A stretch of 64,000 nucleotides of DNA from Polaribacter cellanae. Its GTDB lineage: Bacteria > Bacteroidota > Bacteroidia > Flavobacteriales > Flavobacteriaceae. Positions 54,862-63,531 of this stretch are shown here, in pieces; position 1 is the stretch's first letter, and the number at the start of each line of letters is the position of its first letter. Under the pieces are notes generated by a model that was not told where the DNA came from, did no database searches, and was given only the letters and a program-made list of their open reading frames with translations. The DNA is taken from NCBI RefSeq assembly GCF_017569185.1, contig NZ_CP071869.1, positions 2,904,001 through 2,968,000 on the forward strand. Reading direction: 5' to 3'. The translations under genes and the position numbers were made by a program.

Positions 54862-55275
54862 TTAGTCAATTCTAGCACAAAGCCAAGTCGCTTCGACAAT
54901 GGGTTCGTTTTTAGCGTATGCAATTCCAGATTGTTTTATTAATCTGTCACTGATTCTAATGTTTTTAATAACATATTTAATTTCTTCGTTGTAAGTTACT
55001 CCTTTTAAAAAAGTCACATTTTCCATACTTGCTAGACCGAATAAACCATTAGCAAGACCTGCTTTTTTTACGCCTGCGCCACCACATTGAGCCATTGATT
55101 CAACCAAAATCATCCCAGGAATGAAATTAAATTCAGGAAAACTACCAGTCAACATATTATTTGATTTGTCAAAACTTTTTTTTCCAATAATCTCATTTTC
55201 ATTTGCAGTTATAATTTTGTCTACAAATAAAAATGGAAATCTGTGTGGAATTAATTTTTCTATTTCTGTTTCCAT
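54862..55275 (-). CDS. FabZ-like 3-hydroxyacyl-ACP dehydratase (hotdog fold)
   Basis: A 137-residue hotdog-fold protein. LIPHRFPFLFVDKII carries the catalytic His (residue 11) and FIPGMILVESMAQCGG carries the catalytic acid in the FabZ helix. MENVTFLKGVTYNEEIKYVI is the typical third strand. It is in the FabZ length range but diverges at its ends and sits in a cassette rather than beside lipid genes, so a secondary-metabolite or specialised lipid role is possible. 130 non-coding bases follow it before site 10. Confidence 0.82.
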   Translation of the reverse strand: METEIEKLIPHRFPFLFVDKIITANENEIIGKKSFDKSNNMLTGSFPEFNFIPGMILVESMAQCGGAGVKKAGLANGLFGLASMENVTFLKGVTYNEEIKYVIKNIRISDRLIKQSGIAYAKNEPIVEATWLCARID

Positions 55276-55304
55276 TTTGTTTCAGTTTCGTTTTTTCAAA
55301 TGAC

Positions 55305-55436
55305 GCACAACGTGTTTGTATAAGAATAGTTGCGGTTTTGTACGCGAGGAATTTCAGCATGAAATTCAGAAGTGTGCAAAATTGCAACGACCTTTGGTTA
55401 AGCTAAAAGTAGCAATTATTTTTATACTTTGTTAGC
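55305..55436. repeat. attC-like site 11, type 1
   Basis: GCACAACG to GTTAGC; almost identical to site 4 including the TTGTACGCGAGG stretch. Confidence 0.82.
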
Positions 55437-55798
55437 TTTAGTGCTTTTTTGTCCGTTTATTTTTTAGTCAATATTATATTTCGGTTGGCTTTTTAATTCC
55501 GCATTTTATTTTTTATTCAGCTCTACTTTCATTCCGTAAACTTGCTCAAATTCCGCAATATTTTTAGTTCAGATTTCGAGTGAGCAATTCCGCAACTTGC
55601 TGAATTCCGATTGAGTGAAATTCCACTTTTCAATTCAGTTTTCGATTCCGCAAACGAGCTAAAAAGTCAGACGCAATTCAATTCAGAGTTTGAGTGATTA
55701 TTCAGCTCAATATTCCGCATTTTATTTTTAAATTCTGCTTTAAATGACTTTTGATTTAAACCTGAAATTTTCGGTTTTGCAATGCCCCGAGCATTAAA
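55437..55798 (-). repeat. Non-coding cassette A, copy 3
   Basis: Nearly identical to copy 1. The similarity stops at the GCTAAC core, after which site 12 (type 3) replaces the type 1 site seen next to copy 1. Confidence 0.78.
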
Positions 55799-55994
55799 GC
55801 TAACGGATTTGTATAAGAACAGTAGGGCGGAAAAAATGCACGAACCGTTCGGTTAAACACAAGCCGAATTTTTAAATTTTTCTTATTATCTTTTTTTCTC
55901 AATAAGCCAAATTTAAAAATTTGGCGACCTCGAAAAAGTGCCTGAAACATTGGGTTAAGCACCAATTGCCCTATTGTTTTTATACGTTGTTAGC
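55799..55994. repeat. attC-like site 12, type 3
   Basis: GCTAACG to GTTAGC, 196 bases. The body has an outer GTATAAGAACAGTAGGGC arm facing GCCCTATTGTTTTTATAC and an inner GAATTTTTAAATTT facing AAATTTAAAAATTTGGCG. Confidence 0.75.
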
Positions 55995-57528
55995 TTGCGT
56001 TTTTTTTCAGTTGTTCTTTATTTGTCAATATTAAAATTCCTCCAATCACAAATCCGCTTATCAATCCACCAAAATGAGCTGCATTATCAATACCGCCTAA
56101 AAATCCAAATAACAAACTTACTCCTGCGTAAAGTCCTAATAGCATCCAAGTCATTCCTCTCATATAATTTGGGTAAATTTTAAAAACTGTAAAAGCCAAA
56201 ATCAGACCATAAAGTCCAAATATTGCTCCAGATGATCCAACACTAACGGTGTTTTCGTGCCAATAAATACTCGCTAAACTTGCAAGTATTCCGCAAACAA
56301 TGTAGGTAATTATTAATTTTACCGAACCAAGAATGTTTTCCAATAAACTGCTTCCAAGTCCAAGACCTATTAAGTTCATAAACAAATGTAATAATCCACC
56401 GTGAATAAACATCGAAGAAAATAATCTCCAATATTCTCCATTCATAACTTCAATTCGTCTATTTCCTCCAATTTCGAGCAATTCCTTTGGTGTAGGCGAG
56501 ACAATGTTTAGTCCGTCAAATGTCATAATTAGGAAAATAATAATATTTAAAAGCAATAAAATTGCTGTAGCTTTATTTTCGCCCATTGGATTTAAAAAGC
56601 CTAACATATCTTTTAAATCGTCTTCTTTTATCGGTTTATTCTTTTTAAAATCGTTTAATTCCTTTTCGTCAATTTTTGGAATAACTACCATAACCAAAAG
56701 GACTAATGCTCCAATTCCAAAAGAGCCAAAAATCCAGGAAAATGAATTGCCAAGTCTTTCTTCAAAAACATCATTTTTTGGGATAAGTATTATTTGTTCT
56801 TTTTCGTTAAGATTAGCGTTTCTTTCTTTTATTGCTTCTATAAATCCGTCTCTGTCGTCTGAATACCCTAGTCGTTCAAAATATTCTACATCTTGAAAAT
56901 TATAAGTTTTAAATTCTTGTTCTGATTTGTTTAAAAAAGTCCTGTATTCTGAATTTTTCCTTTGTTCATTAATACGATTACTTAAATTCTTTTTATACTC
57001 AACTCCATACCAAATAGAGCTCGTTTCCTCAAATGGACAGGCTAGATATAAGTAAAAGTTCAAATTATCATTATTTCGACCAGAAGTTCTCGCAGTTACA
57101 TATGGAAGACTTGAGTTATGGTCAATATTAAATGAGCTTATTTTAAAATACTTTTCGTTTTTTAATTCTTTAACTTTTGAGATTGAAGATATTTCATTTA
57201 AGTCAAAAGAACCTTTTTCAATGTAGTTTTGACTTATTATTATTGGTACAGCCATTGCTGCTGCCATAGCAAATTGATATCCAAAATATCCATTATCTCT
57301 TTTACCTCTAACATTTAAAATTCGAATTCTTCTTCGTAACCAAATAAGTATTGGAATCCAAGGAAGAGCGAAAGGAATCCAAAAATTCAATAAGTTTTCT
57401 TTTAAGGGTAAAATTCCGAGTTTGATATCTAAAGTCCAACGAAATATGTTATAAGAAAGAATAGTTCCTATCGAAACTATTAAAAATGGAATATATACTT
57501 CTTGAAGTTTTGTTTTAATATTGTTCAA
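55990..57528 (-). CDS. Rhomboid-family intramembrane serine protease (cassette gene)
   Basis: A 512-residue membrane protein. The N-terminal half has about three membrane segments and a soluble loop (about 110-260). The rhomboid core at about 315-500 has HGGLLHLFMNLIGLGLG, the catalytic Ser in VSVGSSGAIFGLYG and the catalytic His in DNAAHFGGLISGF. Its stop codon TAA is formed by the site core itself (GCAAGCTAAC), so the cassette is tightly packed. It is the largest cargo gene in the window. Substrates are unknown. Confidence 0.9.
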   Translation of the reverse strand: MNNIKTKLQEVYIPFLIVSIGTILSYNIFRWTLDIKLGILPLKENLLNFWIPFALPWIPILIWLRRRIRILNVRGKRDNGYFGYQFAMAAAMAVPIIISQNYIEKGSFDLNEISSISKVKELKNEKYFKISSFNIDHNSSLPYVTARTSGRNNDNLNFYLYLACPFEETSSIWYGVEYKKNLSNRINEQRKNSEYRTFLNKSEQEFKTYNFQDVEYFERLGYSDDRDGFIEAIKERNANLNEKEQIILIPKNDVFEERLGNSFSWIFGSFGIGALVLLVMVVIPKIDEKELNDFKKNKPIKEDDLKDMLGFLNPMGENKATAILLLLNIIIFLIMTFDGLNIVSPTPKELLEIGGNRRIEVMNGEYWRLFSSMFIHGGLLHLFMNLIGLGLGSSLLENILGSVKLIITYIVCGILASLASIYWHENTVSVGSSGAIFGLYGLILAFTVFKIYPNYMRGMTWMLLGLYAGVSLLFGFLGGIDNAAHFGGLISGFVIGGILILTNKEQLKKNAS

Positions 57529-57553
57529 TTCTCGATGTTGGTTTTAAATGCAA

Positions 57554-57750
57554 GCTAACGTCTCGTATATGAAAAGTAGCGCTGAAAATAAGCTGTTACT
57601 TTTCGGATTATACACAAGCCGAATTTTTAAATTTTACTATTTATCTTTTTATTGGAAATCGTCAAATTTAAAAATTTGGCGACTTTCCAAAAATGCCCAA
57701 ACCTTCCTGTTAGAAACGACTTGCGCTATTTTTTATATACATTGTTACCC
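57554..57750. repeat. attC-like site 13, type 3
   Basis: GCTAACG to GTTACCC, 197 bases; shares the CACAAGCCGAATTTTTAAATTT and CAAATTTAAAAATTTGGCGA blocks with site 12 but has different outer arms. Confidence 0.75.
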
Positions 57751-58715
57751 ACAGTTTTTTTCAGAATGCTAATTGTTTCTAACTGCCTTTTCCACAGGTC
57801 AAATATCAATTCAGGTAAGATTTGGTTTAGCTTAATATCCATTCCGAAAAATCTCTTTCTACTCTTAAATGTTTTTATAATTCCATCTTCATCAAAATCA
57901 GGTAAAAAGATAAACTTTTCTATCATTATATTGTTCTCAAAGTGCTGAAATACTTTTGGGATATTTTCAAATGAAGCATTATGTACTATTTCATTTCGCA
58001 ATGTTTGAATCAGTTTGATATTTTTAATTGATTTTTCAAATACTGTATTCTCTAATTCGTGCATCTTTGTTTTTTTAGAATCTCCGAATAGTATTTTAGC
58101 TGACTTAAGTTTTGGGTAGCTTTCAAAATTTGATGGTAAGTTCTCAATTTCGTATGCTATTTTCGCTAAAAAGTCAAGTTGACTATATAGTGAAATAAAC
58201 AAGTGATTTACTTTAGAAAACAAACTTGTAACTAATCGTCCAGAAGCAAACATTACTCCATTTAGGTCAATTGGATTAGGTGCAAGCATAAAAGTTTTAG
58301 TATTTAACTCCTCGTAAAACTGACAGAAAAGAGTTCTTGTTTCTTGAACTGAATTTTGAAAGGTTCCGATTAAGTTACTTACATCGTAATAGTAGAGTAA
58401 TTTATTTAAGTCTTCGTTTTTTCCATAATTATTGATAAGAATCTCGAACTGTTCTTTGGTTACTTTCAAGTCTCCATCTATTCCAGCATAAGGAATCCAC
58501 ATTTGCATTCCTGCTTGTTTAGAATGTAATTTATTAATTCCTTCAAATATTATATTACCAATTTCGTGTTGCAACATAATACAGTTCATATCAATATCTC
58601 CAGTAATATCATTTGCATTAATTGCAATATCAATTCCGTTATTAGCAACCCAAAAATCATCTTTTGGTTCTATTGAAGGAATTCCATTTATATTATAAAA
58701 TTGTGGTTTTTTCAA
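57726..58715 (-). CDS. HEPN-motif protein of unknown function (cassette gene)
   Basis: A 329-residue soluble protein. The C-terminal half is helical and contains LIQTLRNEIVHNASFE: Arg240 and His245 form an Rx4H motif, the hallmark of HEPN domains, which are often RNases or their non-catalytic relatives. The context (FLAKIAYEIENLP, KLIQTLRNEIVH) recalls the Cthe_2314-like HEPN group. The N-terminal part (GIPSIEPKDDFWVANNGIDI) is unknown. The last nine or so codons run into site 13 (TVGNNVYKK), so the site supplies the stop. Confidence 0.7.
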   Translation of the reverse strand: MKKPQFYNINGIPSIEPKDDFWVANNGIDIAINANDITGDIDMNCIMLQHEIGNIIFEGINKLHSKQAGMQMWIPYAGIDGDLKVTKEQFEILINNYGKNEDLNKLLYYYDVSNLIGTFQNSVQETRTLFCQFYEELNTKTFMLAPNPIDLNGVMFASGRLVTSLFSKVNHLFISLYSQLDFLAKIAYEIENLPSNFESYPKLKSAKILFGDSKKTKMHELENTVFEKSIKNIKLIQTLRNEIVHNASFENIPKVFQHFENNIMIEKFIFLPDFDEDGIIKTFKSRKRFFGMDIKLNQILPELIFDLWKRQLETISILKKTVGNNVYKK

Positions 58716-58720
58716 ATTGT

Positions 58721-58851
58721 GGGTAACGTGTTTGTATAAGAATAGTTGCGGTTTTGTGCGCGAGGAATTTCAGCATGAAATTCAGAAGTGTGCAAAATTG
58801 CAACGACCTTTGGTTAAGCTAAAATAGCAATTATTTTTATACTTTGTTGGC
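58721..58851. repeat. attC-like site 14, type 1
   Basis: GGGTAACG to GTTGGC. The left core pairs with the TTACCC at the left end of the HEPN cassette. Confidence 0.82.
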
Positions 58852-59335
58852 AACCGTTTTTCCTTTGTCGCTCTGCTTTTTCACGTCAGCTTTAATTCAT
58901 CCGTTTTTATTTTTTAAACGACCAATTTAGTCAATTCTGCTTAATTCTTTTTACGATTTTCCACATTCCGATTCTGCTTTTTCCTTTTCAGATTCATTTT
59001 CGTAGATAAACACAAACTTTTCGGATTATTACTTAAAAATCAAAAAAAAAAAAATTCGATTCTTTTTCCGTCCGAGTAAAATTCGGCGCAATAGTTTTCG
59101 GTTCAGTTTTTTATTCCGCAATAATTTTCACGTTTCTTATGCGTTTCGCTTGTCAGAAATCGGCTTAAAACTCAAAAATTTTCGGTTCAGATTTTAGTCG
59201 GCAAAAAATCCGTTTTAATTCGGTTTTGTATTCAGTTCAGTTTGTCAATTCCGCAATTCAATTCCGCCCACAATATTTTTTTCGGTTCTATTTAGCTGGA
59301 TTTTTCAAATGTTTACGGATTTTTCTTAAATGGTT
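58852..59335 (-). repeat. Non-coding cassette B, copy 2
   Basis: Highly similar to copies 1 and 3; differs in the length of an A-run near 59042-59054. Confidence 0.75.
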
Positions 59336-59466
59336 GCCAACGTTTTTGTATAAGAATAGTTGCGGTTTTGTACACGAGGAATTTCAGAATGAAATTCAGA
59401 AGTGTGCAAAATTGCAACTACCTTTGGTTAAGCTAAAAGTAGCAATTATTTTTATACTTTGTTAGC
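59336..59466. repeat. attC-like site 15, type 1
   Basis: GCCAACG to GTTAGC; central loop GAA. Confidence 0.82.
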
Positions 59467-59828
59467 TTTAGTGCTTTTTTGTCCGTTTATTTTTTAGTCA
59501 ATATTAAATTTCGGTCGGCTTTTTAATTCCGCATTTTATGCTTTATTCAGCTCTACTTTCATTCCACAAACTTGCTCAAATTCCGCTATATTTTTAGTTC
59601 AGATTTTGAGTAGGCAATTCCGCAACTTGCTAAATTCTGATTGAGTGAAATTCCGCTTTTCAATTCAGTTTTCGATTCCGCAAACGAGCTAAAAAGTCAG
59701 ACGCAATTCAATTCAGAGTTTGAGTGATTATTCAGCTCAATATTCCACATTTTATTTTTAAATTCCGCTTTAAATGACTTTTGATTTAAACCTGAAATTT
59801 TCGGTTTTGCAATGTCCTGAGCATTAAA
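59467..59828 (-). repeat. Non-coding cassette A, copy 4
   Basis: More diverged A copy (TTTTATGCTTTATTC, CATTCCACAAAC, TTTTGAGTAGGC). Confidence 0.75.
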
Positions 59829-59958
59829 GCTAACGTGTTTGTATAAGAATAGTTGCGGTTTTGTGCGCGAGGAATTTCAGCATGAAATTCAGAAGTGTGC
59901 AAAATTGCAACTACCTTTGGTTTAGCCAAAATAGCAATTATTTTTATACTTTGTTGGC
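59829..59958. repeat. attC-like site 16, type 1
   Basis: GCTAACG to GTTGGC; right part reads GGTTTAGCC where others have GGTTAAGC. Confidence 0.82.
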
Positions 59959-60451
59959 AACCGTTTTTCCTTTGTCGCTTTGCTTTTTCATGTCAGCTTT
60001 AATTCAGTCGTTTTTATTCTTTAAACGACCAATTTAGTCAATTCTGCTTAATTCTTTTTACGGTTTTCCACATTCCGATTCTGCTTTTTCCTTTTCAGAT
60101 TCATTTTCGTAGATAAACACAAACTTTTCGGATTATTACTTAAAAATCAAAAAAAAATTCGATTCTTTTTCCGCTGATTTTTTCCGTCCGAGTAAAATTC
60201 GGCGCAATAGTTTTCGGTTCAGTTTTTTATTCCGCAATAATTTTCACGTTTCTTATGCGTTTCACTTGTCAGAAATCGGCTTAAAACTCAAAAATTTTCG
60301 GTTCAGCTTTTAGTCGGCAAAAAATCCGTTTTCATTCGGTTTTGTATTCAGTTCAGTTTGTCAATTCCGCAATTCAATTCCGCCCACAATATTTTTTTCG
60401 GTTCTATTTGGCTGGATATTTCAAATGTTTACGGATTTTTCTTAAATGGTT
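59959..60451 (-). repeat. Non-coding cassette B, copy 3
   Basis: Contains a short extra segment (CCGCTGATTTTTTCCG near 60170) relative to copies 1 and 2, probably a tandem slip. Confidence 0.75.
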
Positions 60452-60582
60452 GCCAACGTTTATGTATAAGAATAGTTGCGGTTTTGTGCGCGAGGAATTT
60501 CAGAATGAAATTCAGAAGTGTGCAAAATTGCAACTACCTTTGGTTAAGCTAAAATTAGCAATTATTTTTATACTTTGTTAGC
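60452..60582. repeat. attC-like site 17, type 1
   Basis: GCCAACG to GTTAGC; first arm TTATGTATAAG as in site 8, which also adjoins a B cassette. Confidence 0.82.
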
Positions 60583-60897
60583 AAATGTTATTTTTTTCAT
60601 TCTCCTTTGTTCATTAATTGAATCCCAAAATTCAGCTTTTGAGTAAGAACTCCACAATTTTTCATTTTCTGCTCAATTTCTCAAACTTTCTAAATTTCAC
60701 GATTGATTGGAAATTTCGCAATTTTGTTTTTTTTGAGTTTAAGAAAATTCTCACGTTTTATAATTCCACATTTGAGTATATTCCCACGCAAAATCTTACG
60801 AGCGAGAGAGTGCTCAGCATTTTGAAATTCCTTTTTTGTGATAAAACCGATTGGTTTTAATTCACTATTTTTCAGCGTTTGAGTGAGAACAATATTT
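60583..60897 (-). repeat. Non-coding cassette C, copy 2
   Basis: Appears identical to copy 4 (62593-62907) by eye, including AAGAACTCCACAATTT and GAGTATATTCCC. Confidence 0.78.
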
Positions 60898-61027
60898 GCT
60901 AACGTACTTGTGTATGATTAGTGGCGTGTTTAAGCACCTAATTTAGCAAATAAAAACCGAATAGAAAATCCGCGAGGATTTTCGTAAGTAGGCGAGAACC
61001 AGCCATTAATTATACACGGTGTTGGGC
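60898..61027. repeat. attC-like site 18, type 2
   Basis: GCTAACG to GTTGGGC; this core fits the classical GTTRRRY. Tail GGCGAGAACCAGCC. Confidence 0.78.
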
Positions 61028-61594
61028 AATGTAATTTTCTAAATTTAAATCAATATCTTTTTTCGTTAATCTAATTCGGCTTTTCGGAATTGATTTTAAA
61101 GTTTTTCTTATGTGTAAAACTTTGTCTTCTTTTATAAAAGTTGGAATTAAGTTTTCAAGTTCAATTTTGAATAAACGATTTATAATTATTAAATCTTCTT
61201 TTGAGAATGGTCTGATTCCATTTATTAATTCAGAAACATAGCCCTTTCTATGTCCTAAAATTTTCGCCAAGTCTGTTTGATTCAAACCGCTTTCTTTCAG
61301 TTTTTTACGAATAATTTCTTTTCTTTTTGAGTAAAAATTACTTTCCGCTTGAACAATTTGTTCCGCTAAATCACTTTCCTTAATTTGCTCGTTAGTAATA
61401 TTATCACTACTTGACCAATTCTTATCTTCATAATCTTTTATTAATTTTGATAAGTGTTTTCTCAAAACTTGATAAGATTCATTTTCTTTCGCTAAAACTC
61501 TCAATTTTAGGAATAAATTGGATGCTTTTTCAACTTCTAACTCACTATTCAAAGAGCTGATTTTTTCTATATTTTGAATTGAAAATTTTTCCAT
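61010..61594 (-). CDS. higA: HigA-type XRE-family antitoxin
   Basis: A 194-residue protein. The C-terminal half has a Cro/XRE helix-turn-helix: IRKKLKESGLNQTDLAKILG, then HRKGYVSELINGIRPFSKED. The longer N-terminal helical part (ISSLNSELEVEKASNLFLKL) probably neutralises the toxin. It follows the toxin gene with near overlap, in the toxin-first order of higBA loci. Its last codons (ending AQHRV, then TAA) are encoded by the site core and the first bases of site 18. A start at 61624 is also possible. Confidence 0.82.
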   Translation of the reverse strand: MEKFSIQNIEKISSLNSELEVEKASNLFLKLRVLAKENESYQVLRKHLSKLIKDYEDKNWSSSDNITNEQIKESDLAEQIVQAESNFYSKRKEIIRKKLKESGLNQTDLAKILGHRKGYVSELINGIRPFSKEDLIIINRLFKIELENLIPTFIKEDKVLHIRKTLKSIPKSRIRLTKKDIDLNLENYIAQHRV

Positions 61595-61596
61595 AA

Positions 61597-61935
61597 TTAA
61601 ATTAAATTTTGGTTTTTCAACCATTTTTCTATTGTGTTTTTATTTCCTTTGAATGTTTTATCATATTCTTGATGATTTCCTGTCCAAACAATTGAAGCTT
61701 CTGAATCTTCAAATACGATTAAAATCATTGTTCTATGAATACTAATATTAAAGAAATAGAAACCTTCAGAATGAACATTGTCCGCGTCAGGTCTATCTTC
61801 TTTTATTTCAAGAGGGTTTTTCCATTCTGCCTTTTCAATATCTTCAATTAGTTTTTTAATTGCTTCAGTCAACTTTTTATTTCCTTGATTCTTTTTCTCA
61901 AGTTTTAAAAGTTTTCTTTTGTTTAGTAAATTCAA
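61597..61935 (-). CDS. higB: HigB-type RelE-superfamily toxin
   Basis: A 112-residue basic protein. RMTILIVF-like strands precede VWTGNHQEYDKTFKGNK, which matches the conserved end of HigB toxins (W-G-H-EYDK), and the N-terminal helices are Lys-rich (LLKLEKKNQGNKKLTEAIKK). HigB toxins are ribosome-dependent mRNA nucleases. It is the first gene in its cassette, starting 75 bases inside from the core of site 19, and overlaps or abuts the antitoxin gene. Toxin-antitoxin cassettes are a typical cargo of large integrons. Confidence 0.82.
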   Translation of the reverse strand: MNLLNKRKLLKLEKKNQGNKKLTEAIKKLIEDIEKAEWKNPLEIKEDRPDADNVHSEGFYFFNISIHRTMILIVFEDSEASIVWTGNHQEYDKTFKGNKNTIEKWLKNQNLI

Positions 61936-62009
61936 AGTTCAAATAATTTATTGCAAATATAATAAAAAGTTTCATTTATTATAGAACTAAATTTTCGTTC
62001 TTTTATATT

Positions 62010-62140
62010 GCCCAACGTGTTTGTATAAGAATAGTTGCGATTTTGTGCGCGAGGAATTTCAGCATGAAATTCAGAAGTGTGCAAAATTGCAACGACCTTT
62101 GGTTAAGCTAAAATAGCAATTATTTTTATGCGTTGTTAGC
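62010..62140. repeat. attC-like site 19, type 1
   Basis: GCCCAACG to GTTAGC; the left core pairs with GTTGGGC at 61021, enclosing the toxin-antitoxin cassette. Confidence 0.82.
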
Positions 62141-62461
62141 AAATGTTGTTTTTTTCATTCCCCTTAGTTCATTAATTAAATCCTAAAACTCAGCTTTTGA
62201 GTAAGAATTCCGCAATTTATATTTTTCATTTTCTGCTCAATTTCTCAAGCTTTCTAAATTTCACGATTGATTGGAAATTCCGCAATTTTGTTTTTTTTGA
62301 GTTTAAGAAAATTCTCACGTTTTATAATTCCACATTTGAGTAAATTCTCACGCAAAATCTTACGAGCGAGCGAGTGCTCAGCATTTTGAAATTCCTTTTT
62401 TGTGATAAAACCGATTAGTTTTAATTCACTATTTTTCAGCGTTTGAGTGAGAACAATATTT
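62141..62461 (-). repeat. Non-coding cassette C, copy 3
   Basis: A C copy closer in part to the isolated cassette at 28202 (CCTTAGTTCATTAATTAAATCC). Confidence 0.75.
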
Positions 62462-62592
62462 GCTAACGTGTTTGTATAAGAATAGTTGCGATTTTGTGCG
62501 CGAGGAATTTCAGAATGAAATTCAGAAGTGTGCAAAATTGCAACTACCTTTGGTTAAGCTAAAATTAGCAATTATTTTTATACTTTGTTAGC
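62462..62592. repeat. attC-like site 20, type 1
   Basis: GCTAACG to GTTAGC; differs from site 17 mainly in AGTTGCGA versus AGTTGCGG and the first arm. Confidence 0.82.
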
Positions 62593-62907
62593 AAATGTTA
62601 TTTTTTTCATTCTCCTTTGTTCATTAATTGAATCCCAAAATTCAGCTTTTGAGTAAGAACTCCACAATTTTTCATTTTCTGCTCAATTTCTCAAACTTTC
62701 TAAATTTCACGATTGATTGGAAATTTCGCAATTTTGTTTTTTTTGAGTTTAAGAAAATTCTCACGTTTTATAATTCCACATTTGAGTATATTCCCACGCA
62801 AAATCTTACGAGCGAGAGAGTGCTCAGCATTTTGAAATTCCTTTTTTGTGATAAAACCGATTGGTTTTAATTCACTATTTTTCAGCGTTTGAGTGAGAAC
62901 AATATTT
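62593..62907 (-). repeat. Non-coding cassette C, copy 4
   Basis: Same sequence as copy 2 as far as I can see; the two copies are 2 kb apart, separated by the toxin-antitoxin cassette and copy 3. Confidence 0.78.
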
Positions 62908-63038
62908 GCTAACGTGTTTGTATAAGAATAGTTGCGGTTTTGTACGCGAGGAATTTCAGCATGAAATTCAGAAGTGTGCAAAATTGCAACGACCTTTGGT
63001 TAAGCTAAAAGTAGCAATTATTTTTATACTTTGTTAGC
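62908..63038. repeat. attC-like site 21, type 1
   Basis: GCTAACG to GTTAGC; TTGTACGCGAGG variant as in sites 4 and 11, which also adjoin A cassettes. Confidence 0.82.
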
Positions 63039-63400
63039 TTTAGTGCTTTTTTGTCCGTTTATTTTTTAGTCAATATTATATTTCGGTCGGCTTTTTAATT
63101 CCGCATTTTATTTTTTATTCAGCTCGACTTTTATTCCATAAACTTGCTCAAATTCCGCAATATTTTTAGTTCAGATTTTGAGTGGGCAATTCCGCAACTT
63201 GCTAAATTCCGATTGAGTGAAATTCCACTTTTCAATTCAGTTTTCGATTCCGCAAACAAGCTAAAAAGTCAGACGCAATTCAATTCAGAGTTTGAGTGAT
63301 TATTCAGCTCAATATTCCGCATTTTATTTTTAAATTCCGCTTTAAATGACTTTTGATTTAAACCTGAAATTTTCGGTTTTGCAATGTCTCGAGCATTAAA
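63039..63400 (-). repeat. Non-coding cassette A, copy 5
   Basis: A copy with GCTCGACTTTTATTCC and GATTTTGAGTGGGC as private differences. Confidence 0.75.
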
Positions 63401-63531
63401 GCTAACGTTTTTGTATAAGAATAGTTGCGATTTTGTGCGCGAGGAATTTCAGCATGAAATTCAGAAGTGTGCAAAATTGCAACTACTTTTGGTTAGGCTA
63501 AAATTAGCAATTATTTTTATACTTTGTTAGC
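63401..63531. repeat. attC-like site 22, type 1
   Basis: GCTAACG to GTTAGC; joins two successive A cassettes. Confidence 0.82.

Noticed and set aside
53445..60581. Plus-strand open frames of 60-98 codons repeated at 53445, 59226 and 60342
   Set aside because: They are translations of B cassettes and the adjoining site against the direction of all real cassette genes; they recur only because the DNA repeats.
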